Shown in pieces: positions 8,663-16,878 of a stretch of DNA of 64,000 nucleotides. Origin of the DNA: Flavobacteriaceae bacterium PS02337. GTDB taxonomy: Bacteria; Bacteroidota; Bacteroidia; Flavobacteriales; Flavobacteriaceae. The position numbers were made by a program, and so were the translations under genes. The stretch is from NCBI GenBank assembly GCA_029959285.1, contig JASCOE010000001.1, positions 434,001-498,000 of the forward strand, written 5' to 3'. The notes under the pieces were generated by a model, which was given only the letters and a program-made list of their open reading frames with translations, was not told where the DNA came from and did not search any database. Position 1 is the first letter of the stretch. Every line of letters begins with the position of its first letter.

Positions 8663-9903
8663 TATGCCTCAACAATTTTATATAATTTGTCAGACATTCT
8701 GATTCTAAATGGTAATTTAAAACTACAATCATCACCTTTTGTTGCTTTTTGTCCAGCTACATCATTTACAAACATTTCATCGATAATCATTTCTTGAGCA
8801 CCTGTACTTGGTCCTGTTACCAAGATTTTATCTCCTATTTTAATATCGTAAGCTTCAATCTTAAATTGTCCGACTTCTGCTTTTGGAAAATAATGTATTC
8901 CTTTTCCAACATAAACCTTTTTCTGCGTTGCCGCTGATCCTGGAATATCGCTCCACTCGCCTAATTCTTGTCCCAAATAATATCCTGACCAGAATCCGCG
9001 ATTGTAAACGGTTTCTAAAGCTTTCATCCAAATTGCCGTTTTTTCTTTGGAAAAAGTGCCTTCGTAATATGCATCAATCGCTTCGCGATACGTTTTAGTT
9101 ACTGTTGCAACGTATTCTGGGGCACGGCCACGGCCTTCGATTTTTAAAACCTGAATTCCAGAATCGATAACCTGATCTAAGAAATCCAATGTGCATAAAT
9201 CTTTTGGCGACATCATGTATTCGTTATCCAATTCGATTTCGAAACCAGTTTCCTGATCGATAACGGTATATTTTTTTCGACAGTTTTGTTTGCAAGCGCC
9301 ACGATTTGCAGATGAATTATGAGAATGCAAACTCAAATAACATTTTCCCGAAACTGCCATACACAAAGCTCCGTGACCAAAAATTTCGATTTCAACTAAA
9401 TTTCCGTTTGGGCCTTTTATCTGTTCTTTTTCGATTTGGTCGGTGATATTTTTTACTTGACGTAAGCTCAATTCACGACTTAAAACCATTGTATCGGCAA
9501 ATAAGCTATAGAATTTTATAGTTTCAATATTCGTAATATTCAGCTGCGTTGAAATATGAACTTCCATTCCAGTTGATCTTGCCATAGCAATTACAGCCTG
9601 ATCTGAAGCAATTACAGCTGTAATGTTTGCCTCTTTAGCTTTTGTCAAAAGTGTTTTTACAACCGATAAATCGTGATCGTAAATAATGGTGTTTAAAGTA
9701 AGATAGCTTCGAACGTTTTTTGCTTCACAGCGATTGGCAATTTTTTTTAAATCGTCAATCGTAAAATTCACCGTTGAACGTGCACGCATATTAAGTTGTT
9801 CAACTCCAAAATATACAGAATCACAACCATTATCTAAGGCAGCCTGGAGAGACTCAAAATCTCCAGCTGGAGACATGAGTTCAATTGTATTGTTAATTGT
9901 CAT
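8662..9903 (-). CDS. trhP: U32 family tRNA uridine-34 hydroxylase TrhP-like
   Basis: Member of the U32 (collagenase-like) family. E. coli TrhP (YegQ) makes 5-hydroxyuridine at tRNA position 34 using prephenate, without oxygen. The start is ATG at 9901-9903; a TTG 18 bases upstream is less likely. The core holds MSPAGDFESLQAALDNGCDS near the start and the family Cys signature HGALCMAVSGKCYLS ... NRGACKQNCRKKY, whose four Cys probably bind the Fe-S cluster. The last ~80 residues are the U32 C-terminal beta domain, ending PFRIRMSDKLYKIV. It overlaps the ferredoxin gene. A ubiquinone-biosynthesis U32 role (UbiU/UbiV) is less likely, as the trhO neighbour supports tRNA hydroxylation. Confidence 0.87.
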   Translation of the reverse strand: MTINNTIELMSPAGDFESLQAALDNGCDSVYFGVEQLNMRARSTVNFTIDDLKKIANRCEAKNVRSYLTLNTIIYDHDLSVVKTLLTKAKEANITAVIASDQAVIAMARSTGMEVHISTQLNITNIETIKFYSLFADTMVLSRELSLRQVKNITDQIEKEQIKGPNGNLVEIEIFGHGALCMAVSGKCYLSLHSHNSSANRGACKQNCRKKYTVIDQETGFEIELDNEYMMSPKDLCTLDFLDQVIDSGIQVLKIEGRGRAPEYVATVTKTYREAIDAYYEGTFSKEKTAIWMKALETVYNRGFWSGYYLGQELGEWSDIPGSAATQKKVYVGKGIHYFPKAEVGQFKIEAYDIKIGDKILVTGPSTGAQEMIIDEMFVNDVAGQKATKGDDCSFKLPFRIRMSDKLYKIVEA

Positions 9904-10020
9904 TTTTGATTTATTATTCAAATGACAAAAATAATGTGGGTGTAGATTAGATTCCTATGATTTATATCATAGTTTATGTTTTATAAGCTATTTGTAAATC
10001 GTTACTCAATCTTTATAAAA

Positions 10021-10110
10021 CATAGCCCACGGTTTCAACCGTGGGTACACAATGTGAGTCTTCAACGTTACGTAACAATACGTTTCCCACGGTTGAAACC
10101 GTGGGCTATG
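10021..10110. repeat. BIME-like pair of REP palindromes
   Basis: Two perfect 25-bp inverted copies, at 10021-10045 and 10086-10110. Each contains its own hairpin: CCCACGGTT, two bases, AACCGTGGG (stems 10026-10034/10037-10045 and 10086-10094/10097-10105). The 40-base centre includes another small palindrome around ACGTTACGTAAC. Lying 32 bases from a REP-associated transposase gene, this is the expected substrate arrangement for that enzyme family. Confidence 0.88.
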
Positions 10111-10142
10111 CTTAAATATATTGTGGTATTTTTGTGGTGTCT

Positions 10143-10577
10143 TTACGGTGTATCTAATTCATGCAATTTTACAAATTCATCAAATTCTTGCTGCCCATTC
10201 TTTTTAAGATGATGTTGTTTTTGATTTCTAATATAATTATAAACAGCATCTAACTGAGATTCGCTTACTGCAAAAGCTGCGTAACCAGTTTGCCATGCGA
10301 ATTTTTCAGGAATTAAATTTACTCCATTTATACAATGATAAGATCCTCCTTTCACTTGGCGAATTACATCTGATAGAGATTTTTTAGGATTTAATAAAAA
10401 TAAAACATGTACATGGTCGGGCATTCCGTTAATGACTCTAACAGGGCAATCTAAGTCAATTAATTCATTGTGAATATAACCATACACGTTTTTCTCAATT
10501 GAAAAATCAATTAATTCTGTACGGTTTTTAGTTGCCCAAATTGCGTGAATCCATAATTTGGTAAAAGAATGTGACAT
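10143..10577 (-). CDS. REP-associated tyrosine transposase (IS200/IS605-like, RAYT)
   Basis: A 144-residue single-strand DNA transposase of the Y1 HUH class. The His-hydrophobic-His motif is at residues 55-57 (PDHVHVLF), and the catalytic Tyr is probably Tyr115 in YNYIRNQKQHH. Length is full for the family, with no frameshift, so the enzyme could be active. It is inserted in the trh locus between trhP and trhO, on the same strand. REP-type palindromes lie just beyond its 3-prime end. No IS605-type TnpB partner is present, which favours a domesticated RAYT over an autonomous insertion sequence. The start codon falls in a hairpin arm shared with the end of trhO (see 10576-10613). Confidence 0.92.
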   Translation of the reverse strand: MSHSFTKLWIHAIWATKNRTELIDFSIEKNVYGYIHNELIDLDCPVRVINGMPDHVHVLFLLNPKKSLSDVIRQVKGGSYHCINGVNLIPEKFAWQTGYAAFAVSESQLDAVYNYIRNQKQHHLKKNGQQEFDEFVKLHELDTP

Positions 10578-10613
10578 TGTAAATTAGGGTTTAAAAAACC
10601 GCTAATTTACAAT
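10576..10613 (-). promoter_or_regulatory. Hairpin joining the trhO end and the transposase start
   Basis: ATTGTAAATTAG at 10576-10587 is the exact reverse complement of CTAATTTACAAT at 10602-10613, with an extra short GG/CC and T/A pairing inside. Read on the minus strand, the first arm is the last codons and stop of trhO and the second arm runs into the ATG of the transposase (10575-10577). The RNA hairpin would end trhO and partly mask the transposase start. Confidence 0.6.
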
Positions 10614-11960
10614 TTTATACAATTTATCTGACAAACGTATACGAAATGGCACCTCAAAAGTAACCTTATCACCAATTTTAGCAGATTGAGTTTCTGCGCC
10701 ATCAACGATAAATTTGTTCAAAACCAATTCCTGTTCACCTGTTGTTGGTCCTGAAATAAGGATTTTATCGCCAATGTTTAATTCGTCATTTTCAATTGTA
10801 AACTGTCCAACTTGTGCTTTTACATAATAATGCTCGGCTTTTCCAAGAAGTACTTTTTTTACTTTTATTTTCTGACGAATATCCGCTGGCTTTTGTGCTG
10901 TCGCCAACGCAGTTTCTGGTAGTTCACCTGAGTGTTTAAATTTCAGATTTTCAGATTTTCCTTTTCTGAAGACCTTATTTCCAACTTGTTTTCCTGTTCT
11001 TAAACGAACCTGATCAACCAAAGGCATATGGATAATCTCTAAACATTCTGTAGAACAGCAGTTTTCCATTGCAGCTTTACAATCATCACATTGAATAAAC
11101 AACAAATGACAACCGTCGTTTTCGCAATTCGTGTGATTATCGCAAGGTTTTCCGCATTGGTGACATTGCGAAATAATATCATCTGTAATTCTTTCACCCA
11201 AACGATTATCAAATACGAAGTTTTTACCAATGAATTTGCTTTCTAAACCTTCTTCTTTAAGTTGTTTAGCATAATTGATAATTCCGCCTTCTAATTGAAA
11301 AACATTTTTAAAACCTTGGTGCTTAAAGTATGCACTTGCTTTTTCGCAACGAATTCCTCCAGTACAATACATTACCAGATTTTTGTCTTCTTTATGATCT
11401 TTAAGCTGATCATTGATAATTGGCAAACTTTCTCTAAATGTTTCAACATCTGGAGTAATCGCATTTTTAAAATGTCCAACTTCACTTTCGTAGTGATTTC
11501 TAAAATCTACCACAATTGTGTTTGGATCATCTAAAATTTCGTTGAATGCTGCGGCTTTCAAGTGAACGCCAATATTTGTTACATCAAAAGTTTCATCATT
11601 TAAACCGTCTGCAACGATTTTATGACGCACTTTGATCGTTAATTTTAAAAATGAATGGTCATCATGTTCTACAGCTTCGTTTAAACGAATGCCTTTCATG
11701 AAATCATAAACCTCAAGAGTTGCTCTAAAAGTTTCCAAATTTTCTTCAGGAATACTCATTTGAGCATTTATTCCTTCATTGGCAACATAAATTCGACCTA
11801 AAGCATCAAGCTTATTCCAGGCTACAAATAAATCGTCGCGAAATTTTTTGGGATCTTCAATTTTGGCATACGCATAGAAAGACAACGTAAGACGTTGTTT
11901 ACCTGCATCATCGATCATGACAGCTCTTTCTTCTGCGCTCAAAGTGTTGTACAGTTGCAT
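10602..11960 (-). CDS. trhO: tRNA uridine-34 hydroxylase TrhO (rhodanese family) with U32-type C-terminal extension
   Basis: Oxygen-dependent hydroxylase that makes 5-hydroxyuridine at tRNA position 34 (E. coli YceA/TrhO). Of 452 residues, about 1-110 are the acylphosphatase-like N-terminal domain and 130-240 the rhodanese domain with active-site loop VMYCTGGIRCEK (Cys199, with Cys205 nearby). About 262-310 hold a Cys-rich zinc-binding-like segment (CHQCGKPC, CDDC, CCSTEC). E. coli TrhO is about 350 residues; the extra 366-452 closely resembles the C-terminal domain of the neighbouring TrhP, sharing GQF.IE, IGDKIL, GP.TG and PFRIRLSDKLYKIV. ATG at 11958-11960. Confidence 0.92.
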   Translation of the reverse strand: MQLYNTLSAEERAVMIDDAGKQRLTLSFYAYAKIEDPKKFRDDLFVAWNKLDALGRIYVANEGINAQMSIPEENLETFRATLEVYDFMKGIRLNEAVEHDDHSFLKLTIKVRHKIVADGLNDETFDVTNIGVHLKAAAFNEILDDPNTIVVDFRNHYESEVGHFKNAITPDVETFRESLPIINDQLKDHKEDKNLVMYCTGGIRCEKASAYFKHQGFKNVFQLEGGIINYAKQLKEEGLESKFIGKNFVFDNRLGERITDDIISQCHQCGKPCDNHTNCENDGCHLLFIQCDDCKAAMENCCSTECLEIIHMPLVDQVRLRTGKQVGNKVFRKGKSENLKFKHSGELPETALATAQKPADIRQKIKVKKVLLGKAEHYYVKAQVGQFTIENDELNIGDKILISGPTTGEQELVLNKFIVDGAETQSAKIGDKVTFEVPFRIRLSDKLYKIVN

Positions 11961-12085
11961 GCTATAAACAGTTTTAAGTTAAGAATTATTTTTTTGAGGT
12001 GCAAAGGTAAAGAAAAAGGTTTTAAGTTGCAAAGGTTCTAAGTTACTGAGGTTTTCAGGTTTTTAAATGGTTTTAATAAAAACAG
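11961..12085. repeat. Word-repeat intergenic segment upstream of trhO
   Basis: This spacer carries short repeated words (TTTAAGTTGCAAAGG, TTCTAAGTTACTGAGG, TTTTCAGG) of the same style as the CTAAG-type elements at 20743, 24592 and 49425. On the far side of the terminator at 12086-12113, words such as TTTGTACC and TGTACCTTTGC recur before the brx stop. I could not define clear paired arms here. Confidence 0.4.
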
Positions 12086-12113
12086 AAAAGCACTATATTT
12101 CTATAGTGCTTTT
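12086..12113 (-). terminator. Intrinsic terminator after the bacilliredoxin gene
   Basis: Perfect 12-bp stem AAAAGCACTATA / TATAGTGCTTTT with a 4-base loop, followed on the minus strand by a T-rich stretch. It lies downstream of the gene ending at 12160 and before trhO. Confidence 0.82.
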
Positions 12114-12159
12114 TAAATCTTTGTACCGCTGTACCTTTGCTACTTTGTACCTAAACGAA

Positions 12160-12570
12160 TTAGCAGAATTCGTTAAACGCATCTTGCAAGTTCTCAGCAA
12201 TTAATTCAGCTGGACGCCCTTCGATGTGGTGACGCTCTAACATATGAACCAATTCTCCGTTTTTGAACAAAGCCATAGATGGCGATGATGGAGGAAAAGG
12301 AAACATGTGTTGTCTTGCAGCATCAACTGCTTCTTTGTCAACACCAGCAAAAACTGTAATAAGGTGATCTGGTTTTTTAGCTCCATCTAAACTCATTTTT
12401 GCTCCCGGACGTGCATTTCTTGCAGCGCACCCGCAAACAGAGTTTACAACAACTAAAGTGGTACCTTCTGCTTTGATAGCGTTCTCAACAGCTTCGGCAC
12501 TATGTAAATCTTGAAACCCAGCAGCTGTTAATTCAGCTTCCATTGGTTTTACCATATCTAGTGGATACAT
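12160..12570 (-). CDS. Bacilliredoxin BrxA/BrxB (YphP/YqiW) family protein
   Basis: A 136-residue thioredoxin-fold protein. In Firmicutes this family removes bacillithiol from protein thiols. The signature CGC active site is at Cys46-Gly-Cys48 within [16 protein letters not shown], and the C-terminal [23 protein letters not shown] matches the family. Bacteroidota that make bacillithiol carry homologues, so a de-bacillithiolation role is plausible; the bacillithiol genes themselves are not in this window. It is a single-gene unit: its own terminator is downstream and crtY ends 151 bases upstream. Confidence 0.92.
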   Translation of the reverse strand: MYPLDMVKPMEAELTAAGFQDLHSAEAVENAIKAEGTTLVVVNSVCGCAARNARPGAKMSLDGAKKPDHLITVFAGVDKEAVDAARQHMFPFPPSSPSMALFKNGELVHMLERHHIEGRPAELIAENLQDAFNEFC

Positions 12571-12721
12571 ATTCTTGTCTTTTAAATTTTACTTTTGAGT
12601 TGCAAAGTTACAAAGTTTACTCGCAACTAGTTAATTTGAAGTATAAAGTTTTGTTATAGTTGTATTGATTTAGTTTAAAGTTAGAAAGCCATAAAGTCAA
12701 AAACCTATTTTCTATCTCGCT

Positions 12722-13885
12722 TCATTTGAAAATCACTCGAAATAAAGCTTTTAAAAACGGAATTTTAGGACATTTCAAAATCACTTTAAAATCTTCAACA
12801 ATGCTTGTTTCTTCATCTAAAAACTTAAAAATCAGCTTTGGATTTCCTTTTTTAAATAATGAAGAAAAAATAGAACTTCCCAATTCATTATGACGAAAAA
12901 GAATATCCAAAAGCAATAAATCGTAAAACCAAAATCTGTTTTTTCGATGAAAGTTTTTTAAGTTTAGTGAAGTATTATTTTGAAGAAATTCGACAAGTTT
13001 TGAAGATTTTTTATCTGAGTTTTTAAAAGTATAACCTGTACTCGCTTTTGTCCAACCGCCAGCAGTACCAATATTCAGAACTCTTTTTGTGTTTTTTTTC
13101 CAAAAAGGATAACATGTCATTGGAATACTTCCTTGCTCTTTTTCTATAATTTGATATTCGCTTACGCCGAGTTTATTTAGATAATTTTGAATTTCGCTTT
13201 CGTATTCTTCTTTCTGAAGAAGTTTTTCAGAAAACAACGTATATTCAACTAAAGCTTCTGTTTTTGAAGTTGGTAAAACATACATAAATCGTGTATTTCC
13301 TTTTTGCTCAACCGAAAAATCCATAAAAGTAGCTTTTTCAGAATCGAAAATTTCTGTTTCTGTTTTTACAAACCAACCTATAAAATGCTGTTGTAAAACA
13401 GGATATTTGGTTTGCCTTTCGGCGAAAGCCTTAGTGTAAATACTATTGAAAAGATAATTTGCAGTATATCGATTTTCTTCTGTTCCGACAAAAACGTGTG
13501 TTTCTAGTTCATTAATGTCGGTTACTTTTTCTTGTAAGAATATAACATTTGAATGTTTGGAAAATTCTTCAAAAACAAAATTATAAAAGTCAATTCCGCG
13601 AATTTGATTGTATTTATATGGATTTAAAGCCATTTCACGTTTAAAACGTTCATTGGCAAATAAAGCAAAATCCCATTTTTTAGAAACGATAGAGTTCCAC
13701 ACTAAATCTTCTTTTTCCCAAAAGCACCAAGTTCTGTCATTTGTTTTCTTTACATCCTGATCGAGAAGTAAAATAGATTTATCTGCAAATTTTCCAGACA
13801 CAATCATTTTATAAACTGTCATCAAAGATGCGAGTCCTGTTCCTGTAAAAATGTAATCGAAATGTTTGATTTGCGAAGAATTCAT
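12722..13885 (-). CDS. crtY: Lycopene beta-cyclase, CrtY type
   Basis: Flavoprotein that closes the beta-ionone rings of lycopene to give beta-carotene, the precursor of zeaxanthin-type yellow pigments. Visible are the N-terminal dinucleotide-binding motif in DYIFTGTGLASLMTVY, the DRTWCFW segment (RTWCFWE-type motif of CrtY) and GTAGGWTKASTGYTF near residue 280-295. About 387 residues, normal for the family. Start is ATG at 13883-13885 (a TTG six bases upstream gives the longer ORF). It begins 18 bases after the thioredoxin-like gene, so it seems to be the last gene of the metal/redox operon rather than part of a carotenoid cluster. Confidence 0.93.
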   Translation of the reverse strand: MNSSQIKHFDYIFTGTGLASLMTVYKMIVSGKFADKSILLLDQDVKKTNDRTWCFWEKEDLVWNSIVSKKWDFALFANERFKREMALNPYKYNQIRGIDFYNFVFEEFSKHSNVIFLQEKVTDINELETHVFVGTEENRYTANYLFNSIYTKAFAERQTKYPVLQQHFIGWFVKTETEIFDSEKATFMDFSVEQKGNTRFMYVLPTSKTEALVEYTLFSEKLLQKEEYESEIQNYLNKLGVSEYQIIEKEQGSIPMTCYPFWKKNTKRVLNIGTAGGWTKASTGYTFKNSDKKSSKLVEFLQNNTSLNLKNFHRKNRFWFYDLLLLDILFRHNELGSSIFSSLFKKGNPKLIFKFLDEETSIVEDFKVILKCPKIPFLKALFRVIFK

Positions 13886-13903
13886 TCTCAAAAATAAGAA
13901 AAT

Positions 13904-14368
13904 TTATTTTCCCAGATTTTCTAAAAGCACTTTAAAATCCTTTGGCGATAAATAGTTCGAATATTGAAAGATGATTTCATTTTCCTCATTCAAAACACAT
14001 AAAACGGGATAAGTAATTTGATTGTTTTGTGTTCCCAATTCCAAAGCAAGTTCGTGAACTCCGATATTATTTCCAGAAGGTTTGTATTTAAATATCTGAT
14101 TATTAAAAGTAATATCTCGTTTTTGTTCGGCATTAAAATCAATAAAATAAAATTCTGAATTTAGTTTTTGAATGATTTCCTGATTTTTAAAGGTCGTAGC
14201 TTTCATTCTTTGGCAAAACCGACACCAATCTGTATGAATGAAAACGATGATTTTTCGTTTTTGAATTTGCTGCAAACTGTCAATTTCTTCAAAAGAATGG
14301 CTTTTCAGCTGACAAAAACCTGTTGCTGAAATTCCGAAGAAGAAAATTAATAGAAATAGCTTTTTCAT
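13904..14368 (-). CDS. Secreted thioredoxin-like protein
   Basis: Periplasmic thioredoxin-fold protein, 154 residues from the ATG at 14366-14368. This start gives a clean signal peptide (MKKLFLLIFFFGISATGFCQ); the longer ORF from 14458 runs through a hairpin repeat and adds non-signal sequence. The active site is Cys49-Arg-Phe-Cys52 in IHTDWCRFCQRM, as in thiol-disulfide oxidoreductases of the DUF255/TlpA-like group. A conserved cis-Pro is likely in QITYPVLCVL. It lies between the TonB receptor and crtY, so it may reduce thiols of the Cys-bearing receptor plug; that is inference. Confidence 0.88.
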   Translation of the reverse strand: MKKLFLLIFFFGISATGFCQLKSHSFEEIDSLQQIQKRKIIVFIHTDWCRFCQRMKATTFKNQEIIQKLNSEFYFIDFNAEQKRDITFNNQIFKYKPSGNNIGVHELALELGTQNNQITYPVLCVLNEENEIIFQYSNYLSPKDFKVLLENLGK

Positions 14369-14412
14369 TGTTTTTTGTTTTTTTAGCCACAAATTATAAA
14401 TCTTACATATCC

Positions 14413-14436
14413 TAAACTGGACTGAAGTCCAGTTTA
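14413..14436. repeat. Perfect hairpin between the TonB receptor and thioredoxin genes
   Basis: TAAACTGGACT, two bases, AGTCCAGTTTA: an 11-bp perfect stem with a two-base loop. It resembles the REP-type mini-hairpins at 16879-16994 in form and could also limit read-through from the receptor gene. Confidence 0.7.
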
Positions 14437-14490
14437 ATCGTGAATTGGCATTTTTCAATTTACATTGTTATAAATCTGTGGCTCATAAAT

Positions 14491-16743
14491 TTATCTAAAA
14501 GTATATCGCAATCCCAAAAAACCACGAATCGTTTGGTTTTGTCCATAAACATAAGTCGTGTCAAAAGTTAATCCGTATGGATTTTCGGGTGTAACCAAAA
14601 CTTTTCCAGCCGAATCATATTGCACATTTTTATCAAAAGGATCATTTGTTCTCGAAATCAAAAACGGATTATTTTGTTTTGGTGTAAAGTTCAGCAGATT
14701 TTTGATTCCGCCGTAAACTTCAAAATCCTTCCATCCTGAATATGTAAATTGAATATTCTGAATACTATACCAAGGCGATTTCGGACTTCGCGGATCGGTT
14801 TCACTCAGCAAAGGCAAATTCATCGGACTGTACACATTTCCGGTATAATCCATAGATAAATTCCAAGGCTGAATTTTGTATGAAACGCTCCAAGTTCCTG
14901 TAAAATTTTCTGTTAGAAATGGTCGCTGTGAAATTCCGTTTTCGACGTTTTTATTGTCTAAAACCGTTGCTCCGACAATAAATTTCAATCCAGAAGGAAA
15001 ATTAAGATCAACATTCGTGCTGATTCCCTGACTTATAGCATAACCATCAATATTGTCGTAAATAATTTTATTAGGATCGGTTTCGTAATCTGAAATGATT
15101 TTATTGCTAAATCTAGTGTAAAAAGCCGTCGTTTCGATTCCCAGAAAAGTTCCGTTTCCGAAATTAATCTTTTGAATGTAATTCAAATTGACATTTATAG
15201 ATTGTTCTGGTTTCAAATCGTTTTTAATAATAACATCTCGCGAACCCGTTAACGCCGCGTGATCTTCGGTAAACAAATTCACAACTCTAAATCCAGTTCC
15301 AGCATTTAGTCTGAAAATTGTGTTTTCGTTTGCTTTAAATCGATATGCAAATCGCGGCGTAAAGATAGAACCGTGAATAGAATTATAATCGTAACGCATT
15401 CCCAACAAAACCTGACTTTTAGGAGAAAATGTTATTTCGTCTTGAACAAAAATTCCTGGAAGCCAAGTATTTTCGGCTTCTTTAGTTGCGGGCGTATTAT
15501 CATCATAATAAGTGTAACGGCTTGCAATTCCCGCCAGTAAATCGTTTCGTCCGATTTTTTTATCCCAAGTTAATTGTAAAAATCCAATTTTCTGATTCGC
15601 TATATAAGAAGTCGTTCCGTAACGGCTGTCTTGATAATGCACATTTCCAGAGAAAGAAAGCATTAATTTTTCTTCAAGAGGCAATTGATAACTTCCTATT
15701 AATTCGGCTCTTTTGGTATAAATACTTTCACCATAAATTTCGTCTCCGCCTCTGTATTTTTTTTCCCAACGAACGTCTCCGCCCCAACGATCTTCATACA
15801 TTCCGCGGACTGCAATCGTAAAAAGGCGATTGTTATTTCGCTGAAAACTCCATTTATTAAAAACCGAAATTCGTTCAGAAAGCGTTACATCCGTAAAATT
15901 ATCTTTGTCTTTATCGATAACTTGATCGTAATTGAAATAATTAATTCCTAAAAGCGAAATTGCTTTTTTTCCGACATTAAACTTTGTTCCTAAATCAAGA
16001 TTGCTTTCAAAATAAGAAGTCGTAAAATAATCGGCAGAAAAAGTCGGCGCGTTAGTTGGATTTTTAGTTATAATATTGATTAAACCGCCAACAGCTTCAC
16101 TTCCGTAAAGAGAAGAAGCTGGGCCTTTTACGATTTCGATTCGTTCAACCAAAGAATTCGGAATTCCAGACAAACCATAAACCGTCGAAAGACTGCTCAC
16201 AATTGGCATTCCGTCAATCATAACCAAAGTGTACGGACCTTCAAGTCCATTTATGTGAATGTCGCCCGTGTTACAAACCCCACAATTCAACTGCGGACGA
16301 ACTCCGTTTATGTTTTGAAGCGCATCGTAAATACTTGGCGTTGGGTTTTTCTTGAAGAAAGTAGGTGAATAAACCTCAACTGGAACGGCACTTTCTAATC
16401 TTTTTACCGGTTTTAAAGTTCCAGAAACTACCACTTCATTCAATTCGTTCTGATCTTCTTTTAGTTCAAAATCAAGAATCAAATTTTCATTTTCTAAAAC
16501 TGTAATCTTTTGTGTGATGTTTTTGAATCCGTTTGAGCTTACCGCGATTTTATAAGAACCGCTTGGAACATTTTCTAATTTATAAAAACCAAGCGAATCT
16601 GTTTGGGTTTTAAAATTTGTATTTAATAAACGAATGTTTATTTCCTGAAATGTTGGAACATCTGCCTCCACTTTTCCAGTAATATTTTGTGAATAGAAGT
16701 TTTTTGTTGAAAGTATTAATATTGTCAAAAATAAATATTTCAT
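14491..16743 (-). CDS. TonB-dependent outer-membrane receptor, probable metal/chelate uptake
   Basis: Outer-membrane barrel of about 750 residues. Order: signal peptide (MKYLFLTILILSTKNFYSQ), a carboxypeptidase-regulatory-like domain (about 20-105), a plug domain with EVVVSGTLKPVKRLESAVPV, NGVRPQLNCGVCNTGDIHIN and IVKGPASSLYGSEAVGG, then a 22-strand barrel ending GFLGLRYTFR. The two plug cysteines (CGVC) are unusual for a TonB receptor and hint at a metal ligand. Start: ATG at 16743 (or 16749). The TTG at 16767 falls inside a -7 promoter element and a palindrome, so it cannot be the start. The palindrome matches the one before the Nramp gene, which suggests DtxR-family control. Confidence 0.92.
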   Translation of the reverse strand: MKYLFLTILILSTKNFYSQNITGKVEADVPTFQEINIRLLNTNFKTQTDSLGFYKLENVPSGSYKIAVSSNGFKNITQKITVLENENLILDFELKEDQNELNEVVVSGTLKPVKRLESAVPVEVYSPTFFKKNPTPSIYDALQNINGVRPQLNCGVCNTGDIHINGLEGPYTLVMIDGMPIVSSLSTVYGLSGIPNSLVERIEIVKGPASSLYGSEAVGGLINIITKNPTNAPTFSADYFTTSYFESNLDLGTKFNVGKKAISLLGINYFNYDQVIDKDKDNFTDVTLSERISVFNKWSFQRNNNRLFTIAVRGMYEDRWGGDVRWEKKYRGGDEIYGESIYTKRAELIGSYQLPLEEKLMLSFSGNVHYQDSRYGTTSYIANQKIGFLQLTWDKKIGRNDLLAGIASRYTYYDDNTPATKEAENTWLPGIFVQDEITFSPKSQVLLGMRYDYNSIHGSIFTPRFAYRFKANENTIFRLNAGTGFRVVNLFTEDHAALTGSRDVIIKNDLKPEQSINVNLNYIQKINFGNGTFLGIETTAFYTRFSNKIISDYETDPNKIIYDNIDGYAISQGISTNVDLNFPSGLKFIVGATVLDNKNVENGISQRPFLTENFTGTWSVSYKIQPWNLSMDYTGNVYSPMNLPLLSETDPRSPKSPWYSIQNIQFTYSGWKDFEVYGGIKNLLNFTPKQNNPFLISRTNDPFDKNVQYDSAGKVLVTPENPYGLTFDTTYVYGQNQTIRGFLGLRYTFR

Positions 16744-16758
16744 TATCATAAAATTAAA

Positions 16759-16774
16759 TTTAGACAAATCTAAA
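16759..16774 (-). promoter_or_regulatory. Candidate DtxR-type operator overlapping the TonB receptor promoter
   Basis: TTTAGA-CAAA-TCTAAA, a palindrome with 6-bp arms, shares its arms with the perfect palindrome at 18801-18818. Read on the minus strand, TAGATTTG (16765-16772) is a perfect TAnnTTTG -7 element lying inside it, so a bound repressor would block RNA polymerase. The receptor ATG follows 16-22 bases later. Confidence 0.65.
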
Positions 16775-16878
16775 AATTAAATTTGACAAATAATTATTCT
16801 CGGTTTAAAATTTTTAAACTGATTTAATTCAAGATGTTAGATTTTTGATTTTTATAATCTTTAAGAAGTTGAATTGCG

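Noticed and set aside
10143-10577. Complete IS605 element with TnpB
   Set aside because: No TnpB/Cas12-like ORF on either side; the gene matches a lone RAYT.
14369-14458. Longer start for the thioredoxin-like gene
   Set aside because: Runs through the 14413-14436 hairpin and removes the signal peptide from the N-terminus.
16744-16767. TTG start for the TonB receptor gene
   Set aside because: It lies inside a perfect -7 element and palindrome; ATG at 16743 or 16749 gives a proper signal peptide.
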